64,000 nucleotides of DNA from JAVVHE01 sp032249695 (GTDB lineage: Bacteria > Pseudomonadota > Alphaproteobacteria > Sphingomonadales > Sphingomonadaceae). The translations under genes and the position numbers were made by a program. This document shows, in pieces, positions 44,153-52,498 of this stretch. The DNA is taken from NCBI GenBank assembly GCA_032249695.1, contig JAVVHE010000012.1, positions 30,420-94,419 on the forward strand. The letters run 5' to 3'. The number at the start of each line of letters is the position of its first letter. Within the stretch, counting starts at the first letter, position 1. A model generated the notes under the pieces. That model was given only the letters and a program-made list of their open reading frames with translations. It was not told the DNA's origin and made no database searches.

Positions 44153-45310
44153 TTGCAGAATGCGCCAGCTTATCAGGGCACTGACGGCCGCGATCGCCTC
44201 GTCGCTCTGTCGCATCTCCGTTGGGACTTTGTCTTCCAGCGCCCGCAGCACCTGTTGACGCGGGCGTCACGTGACTACCGGGTAAGCTTCATCGAAGAGC
44301 CTGTGTTCGAGGGCACCAATTTCGACGTGCGGCGCCTCAACCGCGGAGGTGTGACGGTGGTTCAGCCGGTGGTACCCGAAGGCTCCGCGCCCGACGCGGT
44401 TGAAGCGCATGAACTCGCCGTCATCGCCGCTGAGTGTGCCAAGGGCGCGGCCCGCCTTGTTCTTTGGTTCTATTCGCCTATGTTCGCACCCACGCTCGGG
44501 GTCGTCAGCCCCGACGCGATCGTCTTCGACAAGATGGACGAACTAAGCGCTTTTGCGTTTGCGCCGGCGGGGTTGCGGGCGCGGGAGGCGGAGGTGGTGG
44601 CGGCCGCCGATGTGGTGTTCACCGGCGGCCAGGCGATGTTCGAGGCGGCACAGGGCCGCCACCCGAACCTGCACTGCTTCCCATCGTCGATCGACACCGC
44701 GCATTTCGCGCGTGCCCGCGAGCGTGCGCTGCCCGATCCGGCCGACCAGGCCAACATCGCGCACCCGCGGATCGGTTTCTTCGGCGTCATCGATGAACGG
44801 ATCGACCTCGACTTGATCGCCGCGACCGCCGCGCTGAAGCCCGATTGGCAGTTCCTCTTCCTCGGCCCAACCGCCAAGATCGACCCCGCTTCGCTGCCAC
44901 AGGCGCCCAATATCCACTGGCTTGGCAGCAAAAAATACGCCGATCTGCCGGCCTATCTTGCCCATTGGGACGCTGGATGGATGCCGTTTGCGATGAACGA
45001 CGCGACGAAGTTCATTTCGCCGACCAAGACCCCCGAGTTTCTGGCAGCCGGCCTGCCGGTCGTCTCGACGCCGATCACCGACGTCGTCCGCCCCTACGGC
45101 GTCGACGGCCTCGTCTGGATCGCCAGCACACCCGAACAGGCGGTCGCCCTGCTCGAGCGGTGTCTGACGCCGCAGAGCGACAACTGGCGCACGCGCGTCG
45201 ATGCGCGGCTCGCCCTTGGATCGTGGGACCGCACCTGGGACGCGATGCGCGGACTGATCGAGGACGCGCTCGCCGCCACCACCCCCCACAAGGAATCAGA
45301 ATATGTTTGA
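44153..45310 (+). CDS. glycosyltransferase (GT-B, family 1/4 type)
   Basis: This is a 385-residue glycosyltransferase with LVALSHLRWDFVFQRPQHLL at the start, VFTGGQAMFEAAQGRHPNLH in the middle and, in the donor domain, WLGSKKYADLPAYLAHWDAG and SPTKTPEFLAAGLPVVSTP. This type often occurs next to glf. It starts at TTG 44153, and its 3' end overlaps glf by eight bases. It may transfer galactose or galactofuranose; donor not proven. Confidence 0.88.
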   Translation: MQNAPAYQGTDGRDRLVALSHLRWDFVFQRPQHLLTRASRDYRVSFIEEPVFEGTNFDVRRLNRGGVTVVQPVVPEGSAPDAVEAHELAVIAAECAKGAARLVLWFYSPMFAPTLGVVSPDAIVFDKMDELSAFAFAPAGLRAREAEVVAAADVVFTGGQAMFEAAQGRHPNLHCFPSSIDTAHFARARERALPDPADQANIAHPRIGFFGVIDERIDLDLIAATAALKPDWQFLFLGPTAKIDPASLPQAPNIHWLGSKKYADLPAYLAHWDAGWMPFAMNDATKFISPTKTPEFLAAGLPVVSTPITDVVRPYGVDGLVWIASTPEQAVALLERCLTPQSDNWRTRVDARLALGSWDRTWDAMRGLIEDALAATTPHKESEYV

Positions 45311-46460
45311 TTGGTTGATCGTCGGCGCTGGCTTCGCCGGTTCAACGCTTGCCGAGCGGATTGCCACCCAGCGGGGCGAGAAAGTGCTGGTCATCGACCG
45401 GCGCAACCATATCGGCGGCAACGCCTACGACCGCTACGACGAGCACGGACTGCTGATCCACCAATATGGTCCGCACATCTTCCATACCAACAGCGAGCAG
45501 ATTTTCGCCCACCTCTCGCAATTCACCGAATGGCGCCCCTACGAGCATCGCGTGCTCGCGCAGGTCGACGGCCAACTGGTGCCGATCCCGATCAATCTCG
45601 ATACCGTCAACAAGCTTTACGGTCTGAGCCTGACCAGCGAGGAACTCCCTGCGTGGTTCGAGGCGCGCGCCGAGAAGGTCGCCGAGATCCGCACGTCGGA
45701 GGACGTGGTCGTGTCGGTCGTCGGCCGCGAGCTGTACGAGAAATTCTTCCAGGGCTACACGTGCAAGCAGTGGGGCATGGACCCGAGCGAACTCGATAAA
45801 AGCGTCACCGCGCGCGTGCCGACGCGGACCAATCGCGACGACCGCTATTTCGGCGACAAGTTCCAGTATATGCCACTCCACGGCTATACGCGCATGTTCG
45901 AGCGGATGCTCGATCATCCGAACATCAGCGTCATGCTCCAGACCGACTATCGCGACATTGCGAAGTTCGTGCCGTTCAAGCGGCTGATCTTTACCGGTCC
46001 GGTCGATGAGTATTTCGGCTTCCGCTATGGCAAGCTGCCCTACCGCTCGCTGCAATTCGAGCATGTGACGCTCGATCAGGAATGGTTCCAGCCCGTCGGC
46101 GTGGTCAACTTCCCGCAGACCGAGGACTATACCCGCGTCACGGAATACAAGCATCTGACCGGGCAGGTCCACGCAAAGACCGCGCTGACCTACGAATATC
46201 CAAGCGCCGAGGGCGATCCCTATTACCCGATTCCAAGGCCGGAGAACGCGGCGCTCTATAAGAAATACGAGACGCTCGCGATGAACACGCCCGACGTGTG
46301 GTTCGTCGGGCGGCTGGCGACCTATCGCTACTATAATATGGATCAGGTCGTCGGCCAGGCGCTCGCGACGTTCCGGCGGATCGAGGAAACGGTGCCGGCT
46401 CGCGGCAGGCTCGTCAGCGCTCCGGCCGCGGGTTCGCACCTGGCGGTCGCCGCCGAGTGA
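45303..46460 (+). CDS. glf: UDP-galactopyranose mutase
   Basis: This flavoenzyme interconverts UDP-galactopyranose and UDP-galactofuranose, the donor for galactofuranose-containing surface glycans. The 385-residue protein begins MFDWLIVGAGFAGSTLAERI (FAD), has RRNHIGGNAYDRYDEHG, the HIFHTNSE segment, GYTCKQWGMDP and the C-terminal GRLATYRYYNMDQVVGQAL. AAGGA sits about eight bases before the ATG, inside the previous gene's 3' end. Confidence 0.96.
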   Translation: MFDWLIVGAGFAGSTLAERIATQRGEKVLVIDRRNHIGGNAYDRYDEHGLLIHQYGPHIFHTNSEQIFAHLSQFTEWRPYEHRVLAQVDGQLVPIPINLDTVNKLYGLSLTSEELPAWFEARAEKVAEIRTSEDVVVSVVGRELYEKFFQGYTCKQWGMDPSELDKSVTARVPTRTNRDDRYFGDKFQYMPLHGYTRMFERMLDHPNISVMLQTDYRDIAKFVPFKRLIFTGPVDEYFGFRYGKLPYRSLQFEHVTLDQEWFQPVGVVNFPQTEDYTRVTEYKHLTGQVHAKTALTYEYPSAEGDPYYPIPRPENAALYKKYETLAMNTPDVWFVGRLATYRYYNMDQVVGQALATFRRIEETVPARGRLVSAPAAGSHLAVAAE

Positions 46461-46717
46461 GCTGCCGGATCGCCTTGCGCGCCGCGCGCACGGTGTTTGC
46501 CCCGCCGCGCTGCTGGCCGCAGGGCGAGCGGGGCGATCCGCATCTGCTACAGATGATCCAGACGCTCGCTGCGGCGGGGGCTGCGGCCTCCGCCGACAGC
46601 GCGAGCAAGAAGCCGCGCGTCGAGGAGCAGCGGCCGAGCTGATCGGCTCCGTTTCGGACTGATCGGGCCGTTTGGCGCGCGGGTTGCGAGGCACCGGGTG
46701 CAACCGCCCGGTGACCC
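46461..46717. other. spacer between glf and the sigma-factor leader
   Basis: This region, part of a 349-base gap, has no confident gene. A plus frame from GTG 46457 to 46642 (61 codons) overlaps the glf stop as GTGA, but its content (SCRIALRAARTVFAPPR) is not family-like. A minus frame (46783 to 46547) is also open. The hairpin CACCGGG/CCCGGTG at 46692-46713 is listed separately. Confidence 0.35.
46692..46713 (+). promoter_or_regulatory. hairpin before the sigma-factor leader ORF
   Basis: CACCGGG (46692-46698) and CCCGGTG (46707-46713) form a seven-base-pair stem with an eight-base loop, four bases before the ATG at 46718. Its right arm (GGTG) is the only possible ribosome site for the short leader, so folding could limit its translation. 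Function inferred only. Confidence 0.4.
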
Positions 46718-46813
46718 ATGCACGATCAGCCAAACGCCGTTCGATCCGATCAACAACACCGCCAAGTTTCCGCCGCGCGTCACTCCGCCGCCGCCCGTGA
46801 GGCGGCGCGATGA
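46718..46813 (+). CDS. possible 31-residue leader peptide upstream of fliA
   Basis: An ATG at 46718 opens a 31-codon frame (MHDQPNAVRSDQQHRQVSAA at its start) whose TGA (46811-46813) overlaps the fliA ATG at 46810 as ATGA. It has no recognisable domain and is rich in Gln, His and Ala. The overlap suggests translational coupling to the sigma factor. Chance is possible, since the ORF is short. Confidence 0.3.
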   Translation: MHDQPNAVRSDQQHRQVSAARHSAAAREAAR

Positions 46814-47520
46814 CGTCCGGTGCAGCGGAGGTCGGCGTCGCTCCGCCCTCGCCCGAGGCGCTTCTGCTCTACGAGCCGCTGGTGCGCCGCATCGCGCGCC
46901 AGGTCCATCGTTCGGCGAGCGCGGCGGTGGAGCTGGACGAACTGGTGCAGACCGGGCTGCTCGCGCTGGTGCAGGCTTCGCGCGGGTTCGTGCCGCGCGG
47001 CGAGGGATCGTTCACCGCCTATGCGCTGCTGCGCGCGCGCGGGGCGATGATCGACGTGCTGCGCGGCTCCGCGACGATCAGCCGAGCCGCGATGCGCCGC
47101 CGCCGCAAGCTGAAGCAGGCCGAGGCCGAGCTGACTGCGCGCCTGGGCCGGGCGCCCACGACAGCGGAGCTGGCCGACGCCCTGGGGCTGAGCGCTCCCG
47201 AGCTGCGCGCGGCGGTCGACGGCGCGCAGCCGGTTTTTCTGGAGCCGCTCGACGCGATCTACTCGGACCGCGCGGGCTGGTTCGCCTGCGAGCTGCCCAA
47301 CGCCGAGGAGCAGCTCGCGGCCGAGAGCGACCGCGCCGAGCTCGCCGCAGCCATCGCGCGCCTGCCGCATCGACACGCGATGGTGCTGCAGCTCTATTTC
47401 ATCGAGGAGTGGACGCTCGAACAGATTGGCGACGCGCTCGGAGTCGGCGCTGCGCGGGTGTGCCAGATCAAGCGTAGCGCGCTCGATCGGCTGCGGCGGG
47501 AGATGTCGCCGGCCGACTGA
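46810..47520 (+). CDS. fliA: FliA-type (sigma-28 family) RNA polymerase sigma factor
   Basis: This is a 236-residue sigma factor with region 2 (LLLYEPLVRRIARQVH, ELDELVQTGLLALVQ, YALLRARGAMIDVLRG), region 3 (RLGRAPTTAELADALGLS) and region 4 (LYFIEEWTLEQIGDALGV, ARVCQIKRSALDRLR). This is the FliA/WhiG/SigD layout, which directs late flagellar or related genes. No flagellar gene is nearby, so the target set is unknown; a divergent role is possible. A 31-codon ORF overlaps its start. Confidence 0.88.
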   Translation: MTSGAAEVGVAPPSPEALLLYEPLVRRIARQVHRSASAAVELDELVQTGLLALVQASRGFVPRGEGSFTAYALLRARGAMIDVLRGSATISRAAMRRRRKLKQAEAELTARLGRAPTTAELADALGLSAPELRAAVDGAQPVFLEPLDAIYSDRAGWFACELPNAEEQLAAESDRAELAAAIARLPHRHAMVLQLYFIEEWTLEQIGDALGVGAARVCQIKRSALDRLRREMSPAD

Positions 47521-47533
47521 GTCCGCGCTCGGG

Positions 47534-48508
47534 TCAGAACACCCGGTGGTCGCCGCGATCGAGTGTCACCGCGCCGCTCAGCAGCGCGCGCCAATAGTCC
47601 CTCAGCCGCTCGCTGCCGGTTTCGGGCGTTCCGTCCGCGTCATAGCGCTCGGCTGCCGCGTCCCACAGCAGCATCGATTCGCTTGCGTAATAGCGGCCGA
47701 TGCGTGCCAGCTCGGCCTTCGCGGCAGCGCGCGGCGACAGGCGACCTGCGAGCGACAATGCGCCGACGATCCCGTCCATCAGGCCGATCGGCACCCGCCG
47801 GAAGCGCGGGACCTTGCCGACCAGCTCGAACAGCGTCTCGCCCTGCTCGCGCGGGGTCTGCGCGGGACCGGGGCCGCCAATGGGAAGAACGCGGTTTGAG
47901 CGCTCGGGACTCGTCAGGCAATCGGCCAGATAGGCGGCGATGTCGCCGTCGCTGACCGGCTTGCACGCGGTCAGCCGCCCGTCGCCGAACAGCACAAATG
48001 GCTTGCCCTGCCGCACCCTTTCCACCTGGCCCGAGAGCGACTTGAAGAACGCCGTCGGCCGAACGATCGCGTGAGTGAGGCCCGAGGCAGCAAGCTCGGC
48101 CTCAAACGCCAGCTTGGCGTGCTGAAACGCGAGCCGCGGCTTTTGCACGCAGATCGCCGAGAGCAGCACGAACCGCCCCACGCCCGCTGCCGTCGCCCCG
48201 GCAAGCACGGTGCGGTGCGCGCGGTAGTCGATCGCCCACGCGTCGGCGGCCGCTCCGGTCCGGCTCGCCATGCACGATAGGACCGCATCGAAGCGCCGCG
48301 ACCGGAACACGTGCATCACGGCGGCGGCGTCGGTTACGTTGGCAACGGCCGTCCGCACCGCACCCAACCCCCAGCCACCCGGCGGCGCGCGCCGCACGAT
48401 GCAGGTCACGTCGTGTCCGCGCACGATGAGCGCAGCAAGCGTTGCCCGGCCGATCGTGCCGGTAGCGCCGAGCAGGCAGACGTTCATGGCTCCGCTGGGC
48501 TCGGCCAT
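47534..48508 (-). CDS. bciA: divinyl chlorophyllide a 8-vinyl-reductase BciA
   Basis: BciA reduces the 8-vinyl group of divinyl (proto)chlorophyllide with NADPH in (bacterio)chlorophyll synthesis. The 324-residue NmrA-like protein has VCLLGATGTIGRATLAAL (NADPH loop), AIVRPTAFFKSLSGQVERVR, GKPFVLFGDGRLTACKP, VLPIGGPGPAQTPREQGE and ELARIGRYYASESML, the run that distinguishes BciA from other reductases. ATG 48487 (MNVCLLGATG) is an alternative start. It stands alone, with no bch, crt or puf gene in the window. Presence implies current or past aerobic anoxygenic phototrophy. Confidence 0.88.
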   Translation of the reverse strand: MAEPSGAMNVCLLGATGTIGRATLAALIVRGHDVTCIVRRAPPGGWGLGAVRTAVANVTDAAAVMHVFRSRRFDAVLSCMASRTGAAADAWAIDYRAHRTVLAGATAAGVGRFVLLSAICVQKPRLAFQHAKLAFEAELAASGLTHAIVRPTAFFKSLSGQVERVRQGKPFVLFGDGRLTACKPVSDGDIAAYLADCLTSPERSNRVLPIGGPGPAQTPREQGETLFELVGKVPRFRRVPIGLMDGIVGALSLAGRLSPRAAAKAELARIGRYYASESMLLWDAAAERYDADGTPETGSERLRDYWRALLSGAVTLDRGDHRVF

Positions 48509-48759
48509 CCCCGGCAGCCAAAGGTAGCGTCGTCGCCTTCGGATCTGCGGCGGGCGGGTCGGACACGCTCGGCCGCCGCAGCCCCCGCCGCCGCCGCAGC
48601 CCGCGCCGCCGCCGCGTCGATCGCCGCTCCCCGCCGATCCGCAGTCCTACCGCGCTTCAATCCCGATCCCCGCGCCATCGCCGCCGTTTGTGCTCCGCAG
48701 CCGATGGTAGATTGCTCAGCCCGATCCAGCCAAGACGGCGCTGGTGCGCCGCCCGCGCT
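48509..48759. other. long serC upstream region
   Basis: This is the distal part of a 339-base gap between the divergent bciA and serC genes. It is C-rich with repeated CCGCCGCCG stretches and no credible ORF. Promoters for both genes should lie here, but I cannot point to a clear -35/-10 pair. The proximal part is described as the serC leader. Confidence 0.4.
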
Positions 48760-48844
48760 TGACGCGTCACGGCGCGCCGCTACGGTCGGCAGCGGGCCAC
48801 GCCGTCCCAACGCGGCGCGCGCTCTCTGGAAGGAGAGACTGACT
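48760..48844 (+). promoter_or_regulatory. structured serC leader (candidate serC-type regulatory RNA)
   Basis: Just before serC lie a perfect palindrome TGACGCGTCA (48760-48769) and a nine-base stem GCGCGCCGC/GCGGCGCGC (48772-48780 with 48812-48820). A small hairpin CTCTC/GAGAG (48822-48826 with 48833-48837) encloses the Shine-Dalgarno AAGGAG (48830-48835). Alphaproteobacteria have a described putative serC leader RNA with hairpins overlapping the ribosome site. The match here is by position and shape, not by covariance search. Folding would hide the site. Confidence 0.5.
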
Positions 48845-48847
48845 GTG

Positions 48848-49981
48848 ATGACCCCGCCTCCCGCGGTGCGCCCTGAGCGTCCGCTATTCTCGTCCGGCCC
48901 CTGCGCCAAGCGCCCCGGCTGGTCCCCCGACAAGCTCAAATCCGACAGCCTCGGCCGTTCGCACCGGTCCAAACTGGGCAAATCGCGGCTGAAGCACGCG
49001 ATTGACCTGACGCGCGCGGTGCTGCAGGTGCCGCCGACGCACCGCATCGGCATCGTCCCCGCAAGCGACACCGGCGCGGTCGAGATGGCGATGTGGACCA
49101 TGCTGGGTGCGCGACGAACCTGCGTGCTGGCATGGGAGAGCTTTGGCGAGGCCTGGGTAACCGATGCGGTCAAGCAGCTGAAGCTTCATCCCATGGTGCT
49201 GAACGCCGACTACGGCCAGCTGCCCGATCTCGGCTCGGTGCCGTGGGACCACGATGTGGTGTTCACGTGGAACGGCACCACGAGCGGGGTCCGAGTGCCC
49301 GACGGCGCGTGGATCGCCGACGACCGCGAGGGTCTCAGCATCAACGACGCGACGAGCGCTGCGTTCGCGATGGCGATGCCGTGGGACAAACTCGACGTGA
49401 CCACCTTCAGCTTCCAGAAGGTGATGGGCGGCGAGGGCGGCCACGGTGTCATTGTGCTCGGCCCTCGCGCAGTTGAGCGCTTAGAGAGCTACAAGCCCGC
49501 CTGGCCGCTGCCCAAGATCTTCCGGCTGATGAAGGGCGGCGAGCTGATCGAGGGCATCTTCGAGGGCGAGACGATCAACACGCCGTCGATGCTGGTCATC
49601 GAGGATTGGATCGATGCGCTGGAATGGGCGCAGGGGCTGGGCGGCCTGCCCGCGCTGATCGCGCGCACCGAAACGAACGCCCGCGCGCTGTACGACTGGG
49701 TTGAGCGAACCCCGTGGATCGAGCCGCTCGCGGTGGAGCCCGCGACCCGATCGACGACGAGCGTGTGCCTGAGGCTGCCGCACGCCTCGCCCGATGTTCC
49801 GAAGCGCCTGACCGCGCTGCTGGAGCGCGAGGGCGTGGCGTTCGACATCGGCGCCTATCGCGATGCGCCGCCGGGCCTGCGAGTGTGGTGCGGCGCGACG
49901 GTCGAAACCGCCGACGTCATCGCGCTGACGCACTGGCTCGATTGGGCCCATGCCGAAGTGACGGCCGCAGCGGCGGCCTGA
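48848..49981 (+). CDS. serC: phosphoserine aminotransferase SerC
   Basis: SerC makes 3-phosphoserine from 3-phosphohydroxypyruvate and glutamate (PLP enzyme), the second step of serine synthesis. The 377-residue product is the alphaproteobacterial type: FSSGPCAKRPGWSP, FTWNGTTSGVRVPDG, DATSAAFAM and FSFQKVMGGEGGHGV with the PLP lysine. GTG 48845, one codon upstream, is better spaced from AAGGAG (nine bases) and may be used instead. serA follows after a repeat-like spacer. Confidence 0.95.
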   Translation: MTPPPAVRPERPLFSSGPCAKRPGWSPDKLKSDSLGRSHRSKLGKSRLKHAIDLTRAVLQVPPTHRIGIVPASDTGAVEMAMWTMLGARRTCVLAWESFGEAWVTDAVKQLKLHPMVLNADYGQLPDLGSVPWDHDVVFTWNGTTSGVRVPDGAWIADDREGLSINDATSAAFAMAMPWDKLDVTTFSFQKVMGGEGGHGVIVLGPRAVERLESYKPAWPLPKIFRLMKGGELIEGIFEGETINTPSMLVIEDWIDALEWAQGLGGLPALIARTETNARALYDWVERTPWIEPLAVEPATRSTTSVCLRLPHASPDVPKRLTALLEREGVAFDIGAYRDAPPGLRVWCGATVETADVIALTHWLDWAHAEVTAAAAA

Positions 49982-50080
49982 TTCCCCCTCCCGGTCTCGC
50001 TGCCGCTCGACCACCCTCTACCGCAAGCGGCGGAGGGCTGCCCCGCCCCCCGGGGGCCGGAACAGGGCACGCTCACAATT
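49982..50080. repeat. palindromic GC-rich spacer between serC and serA
   Basis: This stretch is like the spacers in the division cluster: CCCCCTCCC blocks, GCGGCGGAGGG, and a perfect CCCCCGGGGG palindrome near 50046-50055. No gene fits. It separates two genes of one pathway, so it could be an intra-operon attenuator or simply a dispersed element. Identity inferred by eye from shared words. Confidence 0.45.
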
Positions 50081-50095
50081 TTGCAAGGAATTCCG

Positions 50096-51673
50096 ATGCC
50101 CAAAGTCCTCATCTCGGACAGCATGTCGCCGCTCGCGGTGGCCACCTTCCGCGCGCGCGGGATCGACGCCGACGAGCGCCCAGGCCTCAGCGCCGACCAG
50201 CTCGCGGCGATCCTCCCCGCCTATGACGGGCTCGCGATCCGCTCGTCGACCAAGGTCACGCCGAGGCTGCTGGACGCCGCGCCGCGCCTGAAAGTGATCG
50301 GCCGCGCCGGGATCGGCGTCGATAACGTCGATGTGCCCGCTGCATCGGCGCGCGGCGTCGTCGTCATGAACACGCCGTTCGGCAATTCGATCACCACCGC
50401 CGAGCACGCGATCGCCCTGATGTTCGCGCTCGCTCGCGACCTGCCGCAGGCTGACCTCAGCACGCAGGCGGGGAAGTGGGAGAAGAACCGCTTCATGGGC
50501 GTCGAACTGTTCGGCAAGACGCTCGGGCTGATCGGCTGCGGCAATATCGGTTCGATCGTCTCCGATCGAGCGATCGGCCTCAAGATGAAGGTGGTCGCCT
50601 ATGACCCGTTCCTCAGCCCCGAGCGGGCAATCGAGCTGGGTGTGGAAAAGGTCGAACTGCCCGACCTGCTGGCGCGAGCGGACTTCATCACGCTGCACAC
50701 TCCGCTCACCGACGCCACGCGCAACATCCTGTCGGCAGCGGCGCTGCAGGCGACCAAGCCGGGCGTGCGCATCATCAACTGCGCGCGCGGCGGGCTGATC
50801 GACGAGGCGGCGCTGAAGCTTGGGTTGGAGAGCGGGCATGTTGCGGGCGCCGCGCTCGACGTGTTCGCCGAGGAGCCGGCCAAGGCGAACCCGTTGTTCG
50901 GCACCAGAAACCTCATCTGCACGCCGCATCTGGGCGCCTCGACCGAGGAGGCGCAGGTGAATGTCGCCATCCAGGTCGCCGAGCAGATGAGCGACTTCCT
51001 GCTGACCGGCGCGGTTTCGAACGCGATCAACATGGCGAGCGTGTCGGCCGAGGATGCGCCGCGGCTGCGCCCGTTCATGGCGCTCGCCGAGAAGCTCGGA
51101 GCGCTGCTCGGCCAGCTGAGCCCGGCCGGCCTCACCGCCGTCAGCGTGACGGCGGAGGGCGACGCGGCCGAGCTCAATCTGAAGCCGATCGTCGCTGCTG
51201 CGCTCGCGGGGCTGATGCGGCCGCATTCGGACACGGTGAACATGGTCAACGCTCCGTTCCTGGCGCGCGAGCGCAACGTCGCGGTGAGCGAAACCCGCTC
51301 GACGCGCGAGGGCGACTATGCAGCGCTCATCCGCCTCACCGCTGCGACGGCCGACGGCGACCGATCGGTCGCGGGCACGCTGTTCACCAACCGCGAGCCG
51401 CGACTGACCGAGCTGTTCGGCGTCAAGGTGGAGGCGGCGCTGACCGGGCGGATGCTGTTCATCGCCAACGAGGACAAGCCCGGCTTCATCGGCCGCCTGG
51501 GCGCAGCGCTGGGCGACGCGGGCGTCAATATCGGCACCTTCCACCTCGGCCGTCGCGCCGAGGGTGGCGAGGCGGTGCTGCTGCTCTCGGTCGACCAGCC
51601 GATACCCGAGCCGCTGCTTGGAACGGTCTGCCGCCTGCCCGGCGTGCGGACGGTCCGGGCGCTGAGCTTCTAG
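50096..51673 (+). CDS. serA: D-3-phosphoglycerate dehydrogenase SerA
   Basis: SerA oxidises 3-phosphoglycerate with NAD+, the first step of serine synthesis. The 525-residue product has the catalytic/NAD domain (LIGCGNIGSIVSDRA, NCARGGLIDEAAL, and CTPHLGASTEEAQ with the catalytic His), an intervening ASB-like domain and a C-terminal ACT domain (RMLFIANEDKPGFIGRLG) for serine feedback. AAGGA at 50085-50089 is a good ribosome site for the ATG at 50096. Confidence 0.96.
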   Translation: MPKVLISDSMSPLAVATFRARGIDADERPGLSADQLAAILPAYDGLAIRSSTKVTPRLLDAAPRLKVIGRAGIGVDNVDVPAASARGVVVMNTPFGNSITTAEHAIALMFALARDLPQADLSTQAGKWEKNRFMGVELFGKTLGLIGCGNIGSIVSDRAIGLKMKVVAYDPFLSPERAIELGVEKVELPDLLARADFITLHTPLTDATRNILSAAALQATKPGVRIINCARGGLIDEAALKLGLESGHVAGAALDVFAEEPAKANPLFGTRNLICTPHLGASTEEAQVNVAIQVAEQMSDFLLTGAVSNAINMASVSAEDAPRLRPFMALAEKLGALLGQLSPAGLTAVSVTAEGDAAELNLKPIVAAALAGLMRPHSDTVNMVNAPFLARERNVAVSETRSTREGDYAALIRLTAATADGDRSVAGTLFTNREPRLTELFGVKVEAALTGRMLFIANEDKPGFIGRLGAALGDAGVNIGTFHLGRRAEGGEAVLLLSVDQPIPEPLLGTVCRLPGVRTVRALSF

Positions 51674-51832
51674 GGTTCGGGACCGGCGGCCCGTTCCTCA
51701 CGGAGGCGGAGTTCGCGGGCGGCGACGTGGGGTCTTGAAGCGCGTTCGCGATGATGCGGGGGCGCGGCGGATGCCCGCGCCGGGAAAAGCTTGGCGCACT
51801 CCGCTCGCAGCGCGTTACAGCGCCTCCCGCGC

Positions 51833-52498
51833 ATGACCTACCGGCTCCCGCCCGATCCGACCGAGCATGGCGACCGCAGCCCCGACAACACGCGGCCGAC
51901 CTCAAGGCTCGAGAGCTTTTCGGACGGGGTGATGGCGATCGCGATCACGGCGCTGGCGTTCTCGCTGTTGCAGGCTCGGCCGGAGAACGGATCGCTCGGC
52001 AGCGCCATCCGCCACCAGTGGCCGATCCTCGCTGCATTCCTGCTCAGCTTCATGCGGATCGGCATCTACTGGCTGAACCATCATTTCGCGTTCAAGCTGA
52101 TCGCGCGCACCGACCATTGGGCGAATCTGCTCAGCCTGTTGCTCTTGCTGACGATCGCCGTGGTGCCCTACCCGACCGCGATCCTCGCGCGAGCGCTGAT
52201 CGACCAGCACGAACTCAAGCTGGCGAGCGTCCTCTATATCGGCTCGCTCGCTGCCAGCTCGCTCGCCTGGAACCTGCTGTTTCGCTATATGCGCCGCCGC
52301 GGGCTCATCGATCACGCAGTTGAGCCCGAATATCTGACCCGCCTGGCGGGCTTCTACCGCTTCGGCCTGTATGGAATCCTTGCGGCCTTCGCGCTCAGCT
52401 TCGTCAACGCCTATGTCGGCCTGACGCTCAGCCTTGTATTCACGGTGGTTTCGCTGAGGCCGCCGCCCGATCCAGCCTATCGCGAGACGGCGGCGTAG
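51833..52498 (+). CDS. TMEM175-type (DUF1211) membrane protein, putative potassium channel
   Basis: This 221-residue protein with about six membrane segments carries the TMEM175 signature RLESFSDGVMAIAITALAF near residue 22. Bacterial members form potassium-selective channels. I chose the ATG at 51833 (MTYRLPPDP) over an upstream TTG. The 3' end overlaps the opposing RDD gene by 59 bases. Whether it conducts potassium here is inference from family. Confidence 0.9.
   Translation: MTYRLPPDPTEHGDRSPDNTRPTSRLESFSDGVMAIAITALAFSLLQARPENGSLGSAIRHQWPILAAFLLSFMRIGIYWLNHHFAFKLIARTDHWANLLSLLLLLTIAVVPYPTAILARALIDQHELKLASVLYIGSLAASSLAWNLLFRYMRRRGLIDHAVEPEYLTRLAGFYRFGLYGILAAFALSFVNAYVGLTLSLVFTVVSLRPPPDPAYRETAA

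Noticed and set aside
43959..44270. N-terminal extension of the HHE-like protein to 44270
   Set aside because: It would cover the divergent upstream region and the start of the glycosyltransferase; a good ribosome site precedes the ATG at 43958.
46457..46642. A 61-codon ORF overlapping the glf stop
   Set aside because: Only the GTGA overlap supports it; the composition is not gene-like and a minus frame covers the same bases.
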